Of a DNA stretch of 64,000 nt, positions 28,109 to 39,000 are shown in pieces. Positions within the stretch are counted from its first letter, which is position 1. Each line of letters opens with the position of its first letter. The position numbers and the translations under genes are program-made. Under the pieces are notes generated by a model. The model did not search any database. It was given only the letters and a program-made list of their open reading frames with translations, and was not told the DNA's origin. The stretch comes from Shewanella putrefaciens (lineage in GTDB: Bacteria; Pseudomonadota; Gammaproteobacteria; Enterobacterales; Shewanellaceae), in the NCBI RefSeq assembly GCF_016406325.1, contig NZ_CP066370.1, forward strand, positions 3,658,001 to 3,722,000, written 5' to 3'.

Positions 28109-29683
28109 TTAAACCTTAAAACTACGCTTTAAGAATTGACCAACTAATACCGAATGGGAATCCATTTCTTGAATAACGTCATCATTTAAACTCACCATTT
28201 CACTGCCAAGCTGATGACTTAAATGGGTAAACTGCGCCGTATTCACCACACTTCGGTTCATTTCATTCGCCACACTCGATTGTTCTTCCACTGCACTAGC
28301 AATGTGGTGAGTCATATCGGTAATAGTCGCGATGGCTTCACGAATCGTTTGTAGCGCTGCCCCCGCCAGATCGGCAGTCGAAATACATTGTGAGGCCGCC
28401 ACTAAGCCATGCTGCATACTCTCAACGGCCTTACTGGTTCCTTGCTGCAATAAGCTAATCATGCTGTGAATTTCTTTAGTTGCATCATGGGTACGTTGCG
28501 CTAATGCACGCACTTCATCGGCCACCACTGCAAATCCTCGCCCCTGCTCTCCGGCTCGAGCCGCTTCAATTGCCGCATTCAGCGCCAGTAAATTAGTTTG
28601 ACCCGCAATACTCTGAATCACGTCAAGCACAGTACCTATATCTTTACTGTGGCTTTCTAATTGAGTAATCACCTTAGCAGTCTCCTGTAACTGCTCAGCC
28701 ATAGCCTGAATAGAGCTAATCGTACTCGCAACCCTTTTATCACCATTAATGGTTTCGGCCGATGCCATTTGAGACGCACTGGCGGTATCGGCGCAATTGG
28801 ATGACATATCCCCTAACGTGGCAGTCATTTGCTGCATGGCGGTAGCAACTTGTTCTATTTCAGAAAGCTGAGACTGACTTGTTCTCTGTATTTCCAACCC
28901 CTTAGCCGCCGAAACTTTAGCCTGCTCAGCGACGTTATAGCAGGAGTCTGATGCGCGGCCAAGAATCGACTTAAGCTCCGAACTCTGCATTTGTAGGGCC
29001 AAATCTATCGCGCCAAGATCATCACAGTTACCACTATAAATATGTGCCATCAGAGGGCTATCGTAGATCCGCTTCGCTTTTTCAACTAAGGCATAGTAGC
29101 GACCAAGCACGAGATGCCCTCCCACAAGCAATACAATGAAGCTAAAGATAAAAGCAATAAATCCAACCAATCCAACTTTAATCGCTAGGTACAAAACAGG
29201 TAGCAAAGCAATTAAAGCGATCAGCAGTAACTTGGTTGGCATACTTAGGGTAAGCTTTAATGCCTTGATACTGCCTGTTTTATTCAATTCACTATAGGCA
29301 GCTTCTGCTCGCTTAACTTGCTCGCGACTAGGCTTAGTACGTACCGATTGAAACTCAACGACTTGGCCATTAATGGAAATAGGTGAGACATAAGCATCCA
29401 CCCAATAATGATCGCCATTGGCACAACGGTTTTTGACGATGCCCTTCCATGGCTCCCCTTTTTTGATTTTTTTCCACAGATCTTCAAATGCCTGTGGTGG
29501 CATATCCGGATGACGAACCATATTATGGGTCTGGCCTAACATGGCATCGAGCTCATAACCGGAGACCTTACAAAATGAGGCATTCGCGTAGGTGATATGA
29601 CTCTGAGTATCCGTTGTCGATAATAATATCCAATCTGCCGGATAGTCATATTCACGCTGTGTAACTGGTAAGTTTTTTCTCAT
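28109..29683 (-). CDS. Aer-like PAS-domain methyl-accepting chemotaxis protein
   Basis: ATG 29683 ([15 protein letters not shown]) is chosen because AAGG lies 5 bases before it. The 524 residues have a cytoplasmic PAS domain at about 20-120 with the Aer-type sequence [40 protein letters not shown] paired hydrophobic segment at about 155-200 anchors it without a periplasmic loop. The MCP signalling domain then follows, with the hairpin tip [28 protein letters not shown]. The PAS probably binds FAD or haem and senses redox state for energy taxis. There is no C-terminal CheR-binding pentapeptide. Confidence 0.93.
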   Translation of the reverse strand: MRKNLPVTQREYDYPADWILLSTTDTQSHITYANASFCKVSGYELDAMLGQTHNMVRHPDMPPQAFEDLWKKIKKGEPWKGIVKNRCANGDHYWVDAYVSPISINGQVVEFQSVRTKPSREQVKRAEAAYSELNKTGSIKALKLTLSMPTKLLLIALIALLPVLYLAIKVGLVGFIAFIFSFIVLLVGGHLVLGRYYALVEKAKRIYDSPLMAHIYSGNCDDLGAIDLALQMQSSELKSILGRASDSCYNVAEQAKVSAAKGLEIQRTSQSQLSEIEQVATAMQQMTATLGDMSSNCADTASASQMASAETINGDKRVASTISSIQAMAEQLQETAKVITQLESHSKDIGTVLDVIQSIAGQTNLLALNAAIEAARAGEQGRGFAVVADEVRALAQRTHDATKEIHSMISLLQQGTSKAVESMQHGLVAASQCISTADLAGAALQTIREAIATITDMTHHIASAVEEQSSVANEMNRSVVNTAQFTHLSHQLGSEMVSLNDDVIQEMDSHSVLVGQFLKRSFKV

Positions 29684-29883
29684 GATCACCTTATGGAATA
29701 ACGATTAATATTTTTAGTCATCCATGAGGCATCACCCTGAGCAGTTGCTTATCTTTAATTAAAATTGCCACTCCATTTCTAGGCACTGAGCCAAGAGAAT
29801 AGCCTAAAAAATGTGCGCAGAGTAACAAATCATTAAACTTTCTAGCACTCTCTTATATCCTTTTTTAATACTGTATTGCATTT

Positions 29884-29902
29884 GATAAGCGTTTTCATTT
29901 AG
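29884..29902 (+). promoter_or_regulatory. Probable Fur box upstream of bfd
   Basis: GATAAGCGTTTTCATTTAG matches 11 of 19 positions of the GATAATGATAATCATTATC consensus. The conserved GATAA and TCATT blocks are intact. It lies 31 bases before the bfd ATG, a typical repressor position for this iron-regulated gene. Strand is arbitrary because the site is near-palindromic. Confidence 0.6.
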
Positions 29903-29933
29903 AATTAGACCAATTCATTTTGGAGACTAATAT

Positions 29934-30125
29934 ATGTACGTTTGTCTTTGCCATGCCATCACAGATACGCAGATTAAAAACGCGGTAAGCCAGGGCGATA
30001 GTTCCCTTGCCGATGTGAAAAAGCGTTTAGGTGTTGCAGATCAATGTGGCAAATGTGCAAGAATGGCCGTACAGATAATCCAAAATCAATTGGAGCTAGA
30101 ACCTAAATATTATGAAGTGGCGTAA
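29934..30125 (+). CDS. bfd: Bacterioferritin-associated ferredoxin
   Basis: Bfd is a 2Fe-2S ferredoxin that docks on bacterioferritin and donates electrons to mobilise stored iron. The 63 residues show the ligands C4, C6, C38 and C41 in the expected C-x-C ... C-x2-C spacing (MYVCLCHAITDTQI, ADQCGKCAR). A GGAG ribosome site precedes the ATG. It stands alone, with no bfr gene nearby, and a probable Fur box lies just upstream. Confidence 0.95.
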   Translation: MYVCLCHAITDTQIKNAVSQGDSSLADVKKRLGVADQCGKCARMAVQIIQNQLELEPKYYEVA

Positions 30126-30379
30126 GTCATTTAAAGTTAAGTTTTAAATAGCAAAAAAACCGTTAAATATTAGTCGTTATAATCACAACACGCCTTACGA
30201 CTGTATCTCACCAATCCGCAGACCAAACGGTTGTCATTAGCGCGACTTATCCCCATAAAAATATTTGTAAACCTGCCTATCAACACATTAACTTTTAATC
30301 AAAAACACCTCATCAAACTCAAGCTTTAATTAATAAAACATTATTATTCAATGAGATGTATTCAAAATCTAATATCGTG

Positions 30380-31036
30380 CTATTTACGTTTCAAAAGATA
30401 GGCGGCTTCATTTAACCAAGGAACCTCTTTTTTAACGAATCGAGGGTTATCGGCTAATACATCTTGGCAAGCGAGTGCTTGGATCTCAAAATCATCGGTT
30501 AAATGGGCTTCAATCCAATTGGGCGACACAGCAAATGGCGGGCCGTTTAAGGTTTCTTGTGGATAATCTAGGGTAACAAGCAAACCAAGGCTGCCGCTAG
30601 GTAATAAATTGGCCAGTTGCTTAGCATACTGTGCGCGCATCTCTTCGGGCCAAGCAATTAACGCCGCACGATCATAAAATGCCGTCACATCTTGGGTAAT
30701 GCGCTTAGGTAAGGTGAAAATATCACCCTGATACAAACTGACTTGCTCGGTTTGATAGTGTTGATGCTCACCCTCAACAGTTTGTGTCATCTCGAGTTGG
30801 TTATCGCTAAAGAACTGCTGCACCGCTAATTCATTCAACTCACATCCTATAACTTGGTGCCCCTGCTCTGCCAAGAAACACATATCTAAGGATTTACCAC
30901 ACAAAGGCACAAACACTTTAGCCCCGGCAGGCAATGCTAACCGTTGCCAATACTGAACGAGGAAGGGATTAATATCCTGTTGATGAAAGCCTATCTGCTG
31001 CTTGTACCACTTTTCATGCCAAAAACCGGGTTCCAT
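30380..31036 (-). CDS. tpm: Thiopurine S-methyltransferase
   Basis: This SAM-dependent enzyme methylates thiopurines and, in bacteria, selenium and tellurium oxyanions. The 218 residues have the family opening [19 protein letters not shown], the SAM motif [27 protein letters not shown], and [16 protein letters not shown]. The length and motifs match bacterial TPMT. It is a single gene, convergent with bfd across 254 bp of AT-rich DNA. Confidence 0.95.
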   Translation of the reverse strand: MEPGFWHEKWYKQQIGFHQQDINPFLVQYWQRLALPAGAKVFVPLCGKSLDMCFLAEQGHQVIGCELNELAVQQFFSDNQLEMTQTVEGEHQHYQTEQVSLYQGDIFTLPKRITQDVTAFYDRAALIAWPEEMRAQYAKQLANLLPSGSLGLLVTLDYPQETLNGPPFAVSPNWIEAHLTDDFEIQALACQDVLADNPRFVKKEVPWLNEAAYLLKRK

Positions 31037-31139
31037 AGGAATATCTCAAATAACGAAAGTAGCCCTACTCTAATGGCATTTCCAAATAGATGCAAAACCG
31101 CTAATGTAAGCAACTCTTCCTCGCTGTGTAAAAACTAAC

Positions 31140-31481
31140 TTACTGATCTAACGCCTCTTGCACCTTACGAAGCCATACACAGTTATCGCATTGACACTGA
31201 CGACGAGATAGATGATGTGGACTCAATGAGGAATCAATAAAATCAACAGCGATCAGTAATTGCTGTTTTAACTCAGCAATCGATTTTTTCTCCACTGCAA
31301 CCAGTTCATCATTTTGGTTCATCCAAATACATTCCATACCCTGATGACAGGTTAAACATTGCTCATCACTGTCATTAAAAAACACGGCATGGGGACAATG
31401 GGTGACTTCCATCGACTGTAAAATACGCTTACGTGGATATTCCAATAACTCGATCAATAACGCTTTATATTGGGTGGGCAT
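31140..31481 (-). CDS. Small cysteine-rich protein of unknown function
   Basis: The 113 residues have seven cysteines: C29, then C42-x2-C45-x5-C51, and a C-terminal C96-x-C98-x2-C101. This arrangement could bind zinc or an Fe-S cluster. No signal peptide or membrane helix is present. It starts at ATG 31481 and diverges from the Ser/Thr kinase gene at 31730. A probable FNR/EtrA site lies between them, so the pair may share redox control. I recognise no named family. Confidence 0.75.
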   Translation of the reverse strand: MPTQYKALLIELLEYPRKRILQSMEVTHCPHAVFFNDSDEQCLTCHQGMECIWMNQNDELVAVEKKSIAELKQQLLIAVDFIDSSLSPHHLSRRQCQCDNCVWLRKVQEALDQ

Positions 31482-31577
31482 ATGCCCTCCTTTAATGCAC
31501 TCTGTCTGTGGGTTTTCTTAACCAAAATTTATCCCATCCAATGCCACAAAGATTACCTATAGTTGCCACTATTTAAC

Positions 31578-31591
31578 TTGATATAAGTCAA
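31578..31591 (+). promoter_or_regulatory. Probable FNR/EtrA-type site
   Basis: TTGATATAAGTCAA matches TTGAT-N4-ATCAA at nine of ten conserved positions. It lies 97 bases before the Cys-rich gene start (leftward) and 139 bases before the kinase start (rightward). Shewanella uses EtrA, an FNR homologue, and CRP for anaerobic control. Confidence 0.55.
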
Positions 31592-31729
31592 AGTCAGCGA
31601 CGAAATGATGCGATAGGCAGCCTATGACTTGCGCTAATACCTAAGCAACCTCAAAATGCAAGTTCCACTTCACTCGATAGCGATATTTCCGCTCAATACC
31701 GGTGAAGTGGCAAAATAAGGAGCAGAATT

Positions 31730-33538
31730 TTGCAAACACCCCAGTTACAGCATTTTTACATTTCTGAAGAGCAATCTATTTATTTGCTCAAAGCCAATGA
31801 TGCCCGCAAGCACAAGGCGTGGATCCGTCTATGTAAACAACAATTAAGTAAACTGGGTTATTCCGATATTGAATTCATCGGCAAGGGAGCTTATGGCTTC
31901 GTGTTTGCAGGTATTAATCTGGAAGGTGAAGCCCATGTATTTAAATTTTCAAGGATTAACCTTCCACAACATATTCAGGATAGGCTCGAAGAAGAAGCCT
32001 TTATGCTGTCCTTACTCACACACCCTAATATACCCAGAGCGATCAAATTTGAGCGAGTTGGTAGACAAGGTATTCTTGTGATGGAACGCGCTAAAGGAGA
32101 AGATCTTGAGCAACTTTGCCGTCGTTTAGGTGCACTTCCCGCTGCGATGGTAATGAGCATTGCTCGCCAACTCGCTGATATTCTTTATTATCTACGCACA
32201 GGTAAACCACTGGTTCATGGCGATATCAAGCCATCAAATTTAGTCTACGATATCCAAAGTCAGCATTTGTCTTTGATCGATTGGGGATCGGCAGTATTTG
32301 CCCAACGCGATGAATATAATAAGCCAGTTGAAGACAATGTAATGGCACTGATGTCGAGCGATCAGCAACATACCAATGCCCGCATGGGTGATGTGTATTT
32401 TATTGGTGAAGAACAGCTTAATGGCGGACTCTCAAGCCCACGCTTTGACGAACAAGGTGTGGCTGCCACCTTATATGCACTCGCATCAGGACAAGCAAGC
32501 CGCTTCGGCGCTCAAGTTATTCCTCCCACCAGCATAGGTTTACCCGTGGAACTCGCTCGTACCTTAGAAGGTATGCTCAGTAGCGATCCTCAGCAGCGTA
32601 TTATTGCTGGCGATTACTTTTTAAAGAGCATGAGACACAGCCACCGATTGCATTTGCCTGAGTTGCCTAAAACTGAATTACAGGGCGAAATCCCCGTATG
32701 GGTACAATCCCGCGACAAAGATGTAGAAACGGTTAGCTATAGCTCACGTAAATCCTTTTTAAAGGAGCATAACGCTCAAGATCCTATCGCTAAGATGGAT
32801 GATATTCAGCTCGAAAAGTATTATCGAAACTTTTTAGCGGGCATGGGGGATACCGAAAAGGGGTTTATCGCTGCTGTTGGTCGTTTGGCTCAATACCCTA
32901 TCGTGGGAGGGCTGGCAATTCACTGGCGGGAAAGTGGTGTGTTTATCGATTCAAATCTTGCCATTTATGATGCTCAACAAAAAAGTGCCTTGGTCATCGC
33001 AGTCAATAATATGGTGACGCTAGCGCGAGGGATTAAACGTATCGGGGTTTTTAAAGCCTGTTTCTTTAACGCAAGAGACACGCTGCATATTGAACGGGCT
33101 AGCACCAATGAGCCTTTTGTCGCCAGTGCCGATCAGCAATTACCTTTTGAAGTCGGCGATGTGCCCACCCTAGAAGATAAATCACGCTTACACTCCTACT
33201 TTGAGGATGGTAAAGATCCCGATGAAAACCTCGAATTACCCGTCGAAATAATGGAAGAACTGGCGCGTATCAACCAGATCCATCATACAGGTTGCATCAT
33301 TTTTGAGGCGCTGCCGAATCACTTAAAAATTCACAGTTACTTAAAGCTACTCAATCCACGTAAACAGGCCGCATTTCGTGCTAGCCTAGATCGCATTTTG
33401 CACCATGTGGGTAAGATCCAAGGTCATGGTGTCTCTGGTTTTATGAAATTGCCCTATAAAAATACCCGTCGCTTTACTCATCTTGAGCGTCAAGCTGATC
33501 ACTTTTATCCCAAAAATCCAAAAGAAATAGGCGCCTAA
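31730..33538 (+). CDS. Ser/Thr protein kinase with a large C-terminal domain of unknown function
   Basis: The 602-residue protein starts at TTG 31730, with AAGGAG about 8 bases upstream. The Hanks-type kinase domain spans about 45-300: G-loop GKGAYGFVFAG (51-61), the lysine in VFKF (K72), catalytic loop HGDIKPSN (163-170, D165), and DWGS (184-187) in place of DFG. The catalytic loop has HGD instead of HRD, typical of kinases without Arg-dependent activation. Residues about 310-602 form a soluble domain I cannot assign. No transmembrane segment is seen. It faces the Cys-rich gene across a probable FNR box. Its targets are unknown. Confidence 0.9.
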   Translation: MQTPQLQHFYISEEQSIYLLKANDARKHKAWIRLCKQQLSKLGYSDIEFIGKGAYGFVFAGINLEGEAHVFKFSRINLPQHIQDRLEEEAFMLSLLTHPNIPRAIKFERVGRQGILVMERAKGEDLEQLCRRLGALPAAMVMSIARQLADILYYLRTGKPLVHGDIKPSNLVYDIQSQHLSLIDWGSAVFAQRDEYNKPVEDNVMALMSSDQQHTNARMGDVYFIGEEQLNGGLSSPRFDEQGVAATLYALASGQASRFGAQVIPPTSIGLPVELARTLEGMLSSDPQQRIIAGDYFLKSMRHSHRLHLPELPKTELQGEIPVWVQSRDKDVETVSYSSRKSFLKEHNAQDPIAKMDDIQLEKYYRNFLAGMGDTEKGFIAAVGRLAQYPIVGGLAIHWRESGVFIDSNLAIYDAQQKSALVIAVNNMVTLARGIKRIGVFKACFFNARDTLHIERASTNEPFVASADQQLPFEVGDVPTLEDKSRLHSYFEDGKDPDENLELPVEIMEELARINQIHHTGCIIFEALPNHLKIHSYLKLLNPRKQAAFRASLDRILHHVGKIQGHGVSGFMKLPYKNTRRFTHLERQADHFYPKNPKEIGA

Positions 33539-33566
33539 TCGCGCCTACTTAAACACTATTTTGAAG

Positions 33567-35969
33567 TTAAATCGGTGCGCCTGGCGGTAATATTAACGGC
33601 TTAACAATAAGTTTGGCCTTAGCATCGGTTAGCCCCTGATTGAATCCCTGCTGCAGCCAATTATAATGGGCTGCACGATTCATATTCGCTCGATTTGCCT
33701 TAGCTTTTAATTGTTTAATCGCAAACTGAGCGCGATCGTTCATTACCGCTTTTACCTCAGGGGAAGTGTGCGGATCGTGCAGCGTTGCCAGTACTTCATC
33801 AATCACGACGGCATTAACCCGCATCCATACACCTTCGATAAGCCCAAGCTGATTTTCTTGGTACAGCGTGGCCGCAAATAGTTTATCCAATAAACTGGCT
33901 ACTGAAAGCTGTTCATTATCCGCCATCGATGCTTGGCTCACACGGTTTAAACGCTTCGGCATCAATAACAAACTAACCGTATGGCGACTAAATCCCTCTG
34001 CCATAGCTAAAGGATCACTTATTGCACCGAGACCCGAATCAAAGGATTCGCGAGTAGTGCGATAATTCCCCGCCTTAGGTACTAAGCTATCGAGCAAAAG
34101 CGGAGGTACAGTTAAACTAGTTGCATCTAAGGTTTTTAATAATGTATCTAATGCCGTTAGCTGTAACTGTGGAGCGATATAACTCCAGCGACTGCCTTCA
34201 CCAATGGACTGATAATTGTAGTCAGTGCCACCAATAAACTTAGCAACTGCATCAATTTGGTAACGCGTTAGCAAATAAATAGGCGCAAAGGCATCGGCTA
34301 ATTCCCCTAGCGGTTCACTAGGATGTAGCGCTGCACTGGAAAAACCTTCAATGGCTTTTGTACGAATTTTATCGAGCATCACCAGTTGAACAATAGGATC
34401 TTCCCCACTATCCCACAGGCTTGCATAGGCTTGGCTAGCATCCTTTTGGCGTGAATCGCTCTCACCAATGTAACGTAGGCCCTTTTTCGCTACCTCAGCC
34501 AATAATTGGGTTTGGAGATTTTTTTGCGCAATAGCATCCCCTTCATCACTGTAACCATAGGTAATTGCAAAATAATCCCAAGGGCCAATCCCAGTCGTAT
34601 AAGGAGCTGAGATATCAATATCATTGCCCTTTAGTTGGATCTTAGGATGAGGGTAATCCATCACGGAGGCATCCTGATTGGTCGAAGCCGCAAAGTTATG
34701 ATCTAGCCCTAAGGTGTGACCCACTTCATGGGCCGCCAATTGTCGAAGACGCGCTAAAGATAACTCTGTGGCAGCTTGTTCTGCCGCGACCCTATCCCGC
34801 CAAGCTGCGGTTAACCCTTTGGCAATGAGATAATCCTGACGAACGCGTAAGCTACCCAGCGTAACTTGACCTTTAATAATTTCACCCGTACGCGGATCAG
34901 TTAACGCCGCGCCATAGGACCAGCCCCGAGTTGCTCTGTGCACCCATTGGATCATGTTGTAACGAATATCCTGTGGATCGGCATCCTTTGGCAATAATTT
35001 CACTTGAAAGCCATCAATAAAACCCGCTCGGGTAAATGCACTCTCCCACCATCTGGCACCATCAAGTAAGGCAGAACGAATAGGCTCAGGTACACCGGGA
35101 TCAAGATAATACACTATCGGCTTAACCACTTTGCTTGGTAAAGGGCCTGGCGTCAGTTTCTGCAAACGGTGCCTTAACATAAATCGCTGTACGAGAGGTT
35201 GATCAAAATCGGTCGCATAATCCTGATATTCATCGGATAAATAACCACTCATCGGGTGATAAGCCCTTGGTTGATAACCCTCATCGGGGAGTTCAACGAA
35301 AGAGTAACGCATCCTAACTGACATCAGAGTGCCATCGGGAGTGACCTTAGCAACCTCTTTCCCTGCAACAGCATTATGAAACGTAAGCTGGACATCAACA
35401 TCGGCATTTCTTTCAAAGGATTTGACTCCAGCAGGTAAGATGGCTGAGCGACTCAAATCGAGCTGATAATCCCCCTGTGATGTTTGTTGTAATACCGACG
35501 ATACGCCATGTAAATCATTGAGAACGAGATTATTTATCGCCACAAAATCAGGTTTACCCTCAATGACCTTCCCTTGCCATAAAACTGAGTCCGCAAAGGC
35601 TTCTTTAACCGCCCTCAGCTCTGCTATATCGAGGGTATTAGCACGATATTGGGTATTGAGTTGCTTAAGTATTATGTAGGGGCCTTGCCGCTCAAACTGC
35701 ACCATACGGCTTTGACCAAGCTGACCGCGATCTAAGCCTATATCATTTGAACCAACGCCCTCAGGGAGGCTAGTGACTAATAAGAAGGGCTGATTGAGAC
35801 GATCGACTTCAAGGTATAACTGTCCCTGAGACGTTTCGTAGTAAAGGTTAAGAAACCCTTTAGCCTCTTGGCTCTGTTTAATGATCTTAGTGCTAGGTTC
35901 ACTAGCCGCGACACTCATAACAGGTAAGCCTAAAAGAATTAAGGCTAAGGCTAAGTTATAGGGTTTCAT
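33567..35969 (-). CDS. Secreted zinc-dependent metalloprotease (DUF5117/DUF4953 family)
   Basis: The 800-residue precursor has a signal peptide (MKPYNLALALILLGLPVMSVAA). The gluzincin/metzincin-like site HEVGHTLGLDHN is at residues 414-425, giving the zinc ligands H414, H418 and H424 with E415 as base. The upstream part (LYYETSQGQLYLEVDRLNQPFLLVTSLPEGVGSNDIGLDRGQ) is the DUF5117 N-terminal region. The family is broad in marine and environmental bacteria and its substrates are not known. It ends 28 bp from the convergent kinase gene and its start is 69 bp downstream of the hybrid kinase gene, so the latter two may be co-transcribed leftward. Confidence 0.93.
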   Translation of the reverse strand: MKPYNLALALILLGLPVMSVAASEPSTKIIKQSQEAKGFLNLYYETSQGQLYLEVDRLNQPFLLVTSLPEGVGSNDIGLDRGQLGQSRMVQFERQGPYIILKQLNTQYRANTLDIAELRAVKEAFADSVLWQGKVIEGKPDFVAINNLVLNDLHGVSSVLQQTSQGDYQLDLSRSAILPAGVKSFERNADVDVQLTFHNAVAGKEVAKVTPDGTLMSVRMRYSFVELPDEGYQPRAYHPMSGYLSDEYQDYATDFDQPLVQRFMLRHRLQKLTPGPLPSKVVKPIVYYLDPGVPEPIRSALLDGARWWESAFTRAGFIDGFQVKLLPKDADPQDIRYNMIQWVHRATRGWSYGAALTDPRTGEIIKGQVTLGSLRVRQDYLIAKGLTAAWRDRVAAEQAATELSLARLRQLAAHEVGHTLGLDHNFAASTNQDASVMDYPHPKIQLKGNDIDISAPYTTGIGPWDYFAITYGYSDEGDAIAQKNLQTQLLAEVAKKGLRYIGESDSRQKDASQAYASLWDSGEDPIVQLVMLDKIRTKAIEGFSSAALHPSEPLGELADAFAPIYLLTRYQIDAVAKFIGGTDYNYQSIGEGSRWSYIAPQLQLTALDTLLKTLDATSLTVPPLLLDSLVPKAGNYRTTRESFDSGLGAISDPLAMAEGFSRHTVSLLLMPKRLNRVSQASMADNEQLSVASLLDKLFAATLYQENQLGLIEGVWMRVNAVVIDEVLATLHDPHTSPEVKAVMNDRAQFAIKQLKAKANRANMNRAAHYNWLQQGFNQGLTDAKAKLIVKPLILPPGAPI

Positions 35970-36037
35970 GCTTCCTCCTAATAGTGCTGGCTGCAGGGCG
36001 TATGCCTTGCGAGGCCATCACTGGCCCCAAGCAAAAA

Positions 36038-39000
36038 TCAACTATGCTGGTTCTTGTGCTGGATCCAGTGATTTAACGTCTCAAATAGCTCATTGAGCAC
36101 TATGGGTTTAGTAATATGGGCGTTCATTCCCGCTGCCAAACTTTTTTCCCTATCGCCTGACATTGCATGGGCGGTCATCGCAATAATAGGCAGTTCTTCT
36201 GGACTATAACGTTCACGCAACGCCCTTGCAGCCGTTAATCCATCCATCACTGGCATTTGAATATCCATCAACACCGCATCAAAGGGACGGGAATCGATAA
36301 TATCCAACGCGACTTGACCATTATCGGCTAGCACCACTTCATAGCCTGCGCTCTTAAGTAATTCAGTCGCCACTTGTTGGTTGATAAAGTTATCCTCTAC
36401 CAGCAACACTAAACCTGTATGCTCGCCAACGTCAGTTTCTTCCATGGACTGAACCACATTTAATCTCGGCTCATCGGCAAAGGCGGCGATGATCTCATCA
36501 AACAAACTCGATGCTTTAAAAGGTTTTTGCAGCACAGCAAATACGTTGGCGCTTTCCACCTCATACTGCAAAGGTTCTGCAGAGTAAGCCGTCATCATAA
36601 TAATTACAGGGCGCTTATCCAGCCTGCCTTCAGCGACCATAGTATCGATAGCACTGATCACATCACTGCCATCCATTTCGGGCATCATCCAGTCGAGCAA
36701 TAATAAATCGATAGGATCCCGTGACAGTTTATACAGGGCTTCGGCGCCACTGGCGGCAGTATCCACTTCAAAGTGGAAATCCCGCATCACAGCAGAATAG
36801 ATTTGCAGTGCAGTTGGATTATCATCAACTACTAACGTACGTAAATTATTGAGTTTTTCAGGTACGACTAGCGGCTCAACCTTAGCTTCTTCGGCAATTT
36901 CAAAACTGATGGTAAAACTGAAGGTACTACCGACGCCAAGCTCACTTTGTACTTGCATCTTACCGCCCATCATAGACACGAGATGCTTACTTATCGATAA
37001 ACCTAAACCTGTGCCCCCATATTTACGCGTCGTGGAACCATCGGCTTGGGCAAAGGCATCGAAGAGTTTTTCCTGCTGGTCTTTGCTAATACCAATACCG
37101 GTATCTCGCACCCAGAATTTAAGGGTAATGCGATGATCTCGCTCGCCGACATCCTCACAACCCAGTTCAATTTCACCCGATTGGGTAAATTTGACCGCAT
37201 TCGATAATAGATTTATCAGCACTTGGCCTAGACGCAGCGGATCGCCCTTAAGAATAAGCCCTGCAGTGACGGGGGCATAGAGTAAGAGTTCAACCCCCTG
37301 CTCCTGAGCCTTGAGCGCATTAAGATCAAGCGCATGGTCAAGCACTTTATCCAGTGGAAATGGCACCCGCTCAAGCTCAAGCTTACCCGCCTCAATTTTA
37401 GAAAAATCAAGAATATCATTAATAATTCGTAATAATGATTGGGCAGAGAAACCCGCCTTTTCGAGATAATCTTTTTGCTGCGGCGTTAATGAAGTGCGCT
37501 GCGCTAACTGCAACATACCGATAATAGCGTTCATTGGCGTGCGGATCTCATGGCTCATATTCGCCAAGAACTCACTCTTGTAGAGGTTTGCCAGTTCCGC
37601 ATCTTGTTTAGCTTCTAACAGGGCAACTTCATTACTCTTTTGTCTGGTAATATCTTTATGTGTCCCCAGCATCCGCTTAGGTTGACCATCGGCGGTAAAT
37701 TCCACCACCCGACCACGACAAAGCACCCAATGATAGGTACCATTCTTGCCTAACAGTCGAAACTCAATTTCATAGGCATCAACCGGATCTTGTAAATACT
37801 GGTTACGATATTCCTCCACCCGAATACGATCATCTGGGTGAGTTAAATGATCAATTGCCGATACCAACGCTGGGAACTCATTTGTTTTATACCCCAGCAT
37901 CGAATAATACGCGGGGTTACAGATGATTTGCTCAGAATCTAAATACCAGTCCCACAATCCATCCTCTACCGCATCCATAGCTAAGTGGTAACGCTCCTCA
38001 GATAAGCGTAATTGTTCAGCAGATTCATATTCTCGCGTCACATCACGCCATACGGCGATTAATCCGAGCAACTCACCGCGGCGGTTATAAAATGGCAATT
38101 TGAGAGTATCGAGTAACACGGGTTTACCCGCCAACTCGACCTTTTCTTGATAACGCAGCGGTGTACGATCTTTAAGTACTTGTTGATCTTCGGCGCGAAT
38201 ACGGATCCCCATTTCCGGTGAGGTAAGATCCTCTGATGATAGGCCAATCATCTCACTCTCGGTGTAACCCAGCATGCGCTCTGCAGCCTTGTTACAACCT
38301 AGGTAGTTGCCTTCTTTATCTTTGAAGACAATAGCCTCAGGAATCGAATCAAGGAGCGAACGCAGCAGTGCATACTCACGTTCACGACGCTCAGTGGTGT
38401 CTTTCAAGCGCTCAGTACGCCGCGCCACAAGTTTATCGAGACGCTTATTCTGCTCAGCAAGATGATGAGTATATTGTTTATTTTCTTCAAAAATCCGACT
38501 CACCAACAAAAACCAAGGCTCCCAACCCTGAGTAATTTTCTCAGGCGGTTTGCGCGGTTCTTGAGAACATCCCTCAAGGTGCGACAAAAGACGTGATGCA
38601 GGACTAACAAAAGAACGACGCGTTTGCCAATGCACGATAGTCACCAGCACTGAGAGCGCAATCACCACTAAAATAAACGTCAGTTGCAATTTTTCCCACG
38701 AATCTTGGAATAGGTCGTCTTCATCTTGTAAGTACAACAAACGCCAAGGCGCGTTATGTAAGGCGACTGAGTGGATATAGTAGCCATTACGGATCATGCC
38801 TTCATGGGCATCGAACAGTTCAGACTCAGGTAAAGAATGTAATTCAGATGGAATGCGCTGACTGATGTGATACACCCGATTAATATCGGAACTGTCAAAA
38901 TCACTGTGGGATAAAATATTGTTCTGTTGATCGAGCAAAATCACAGTGCCGGGCATTCTAAAATAAACGCGGATTTGCCGCGCAAGTGAAGCAAGGGTCA

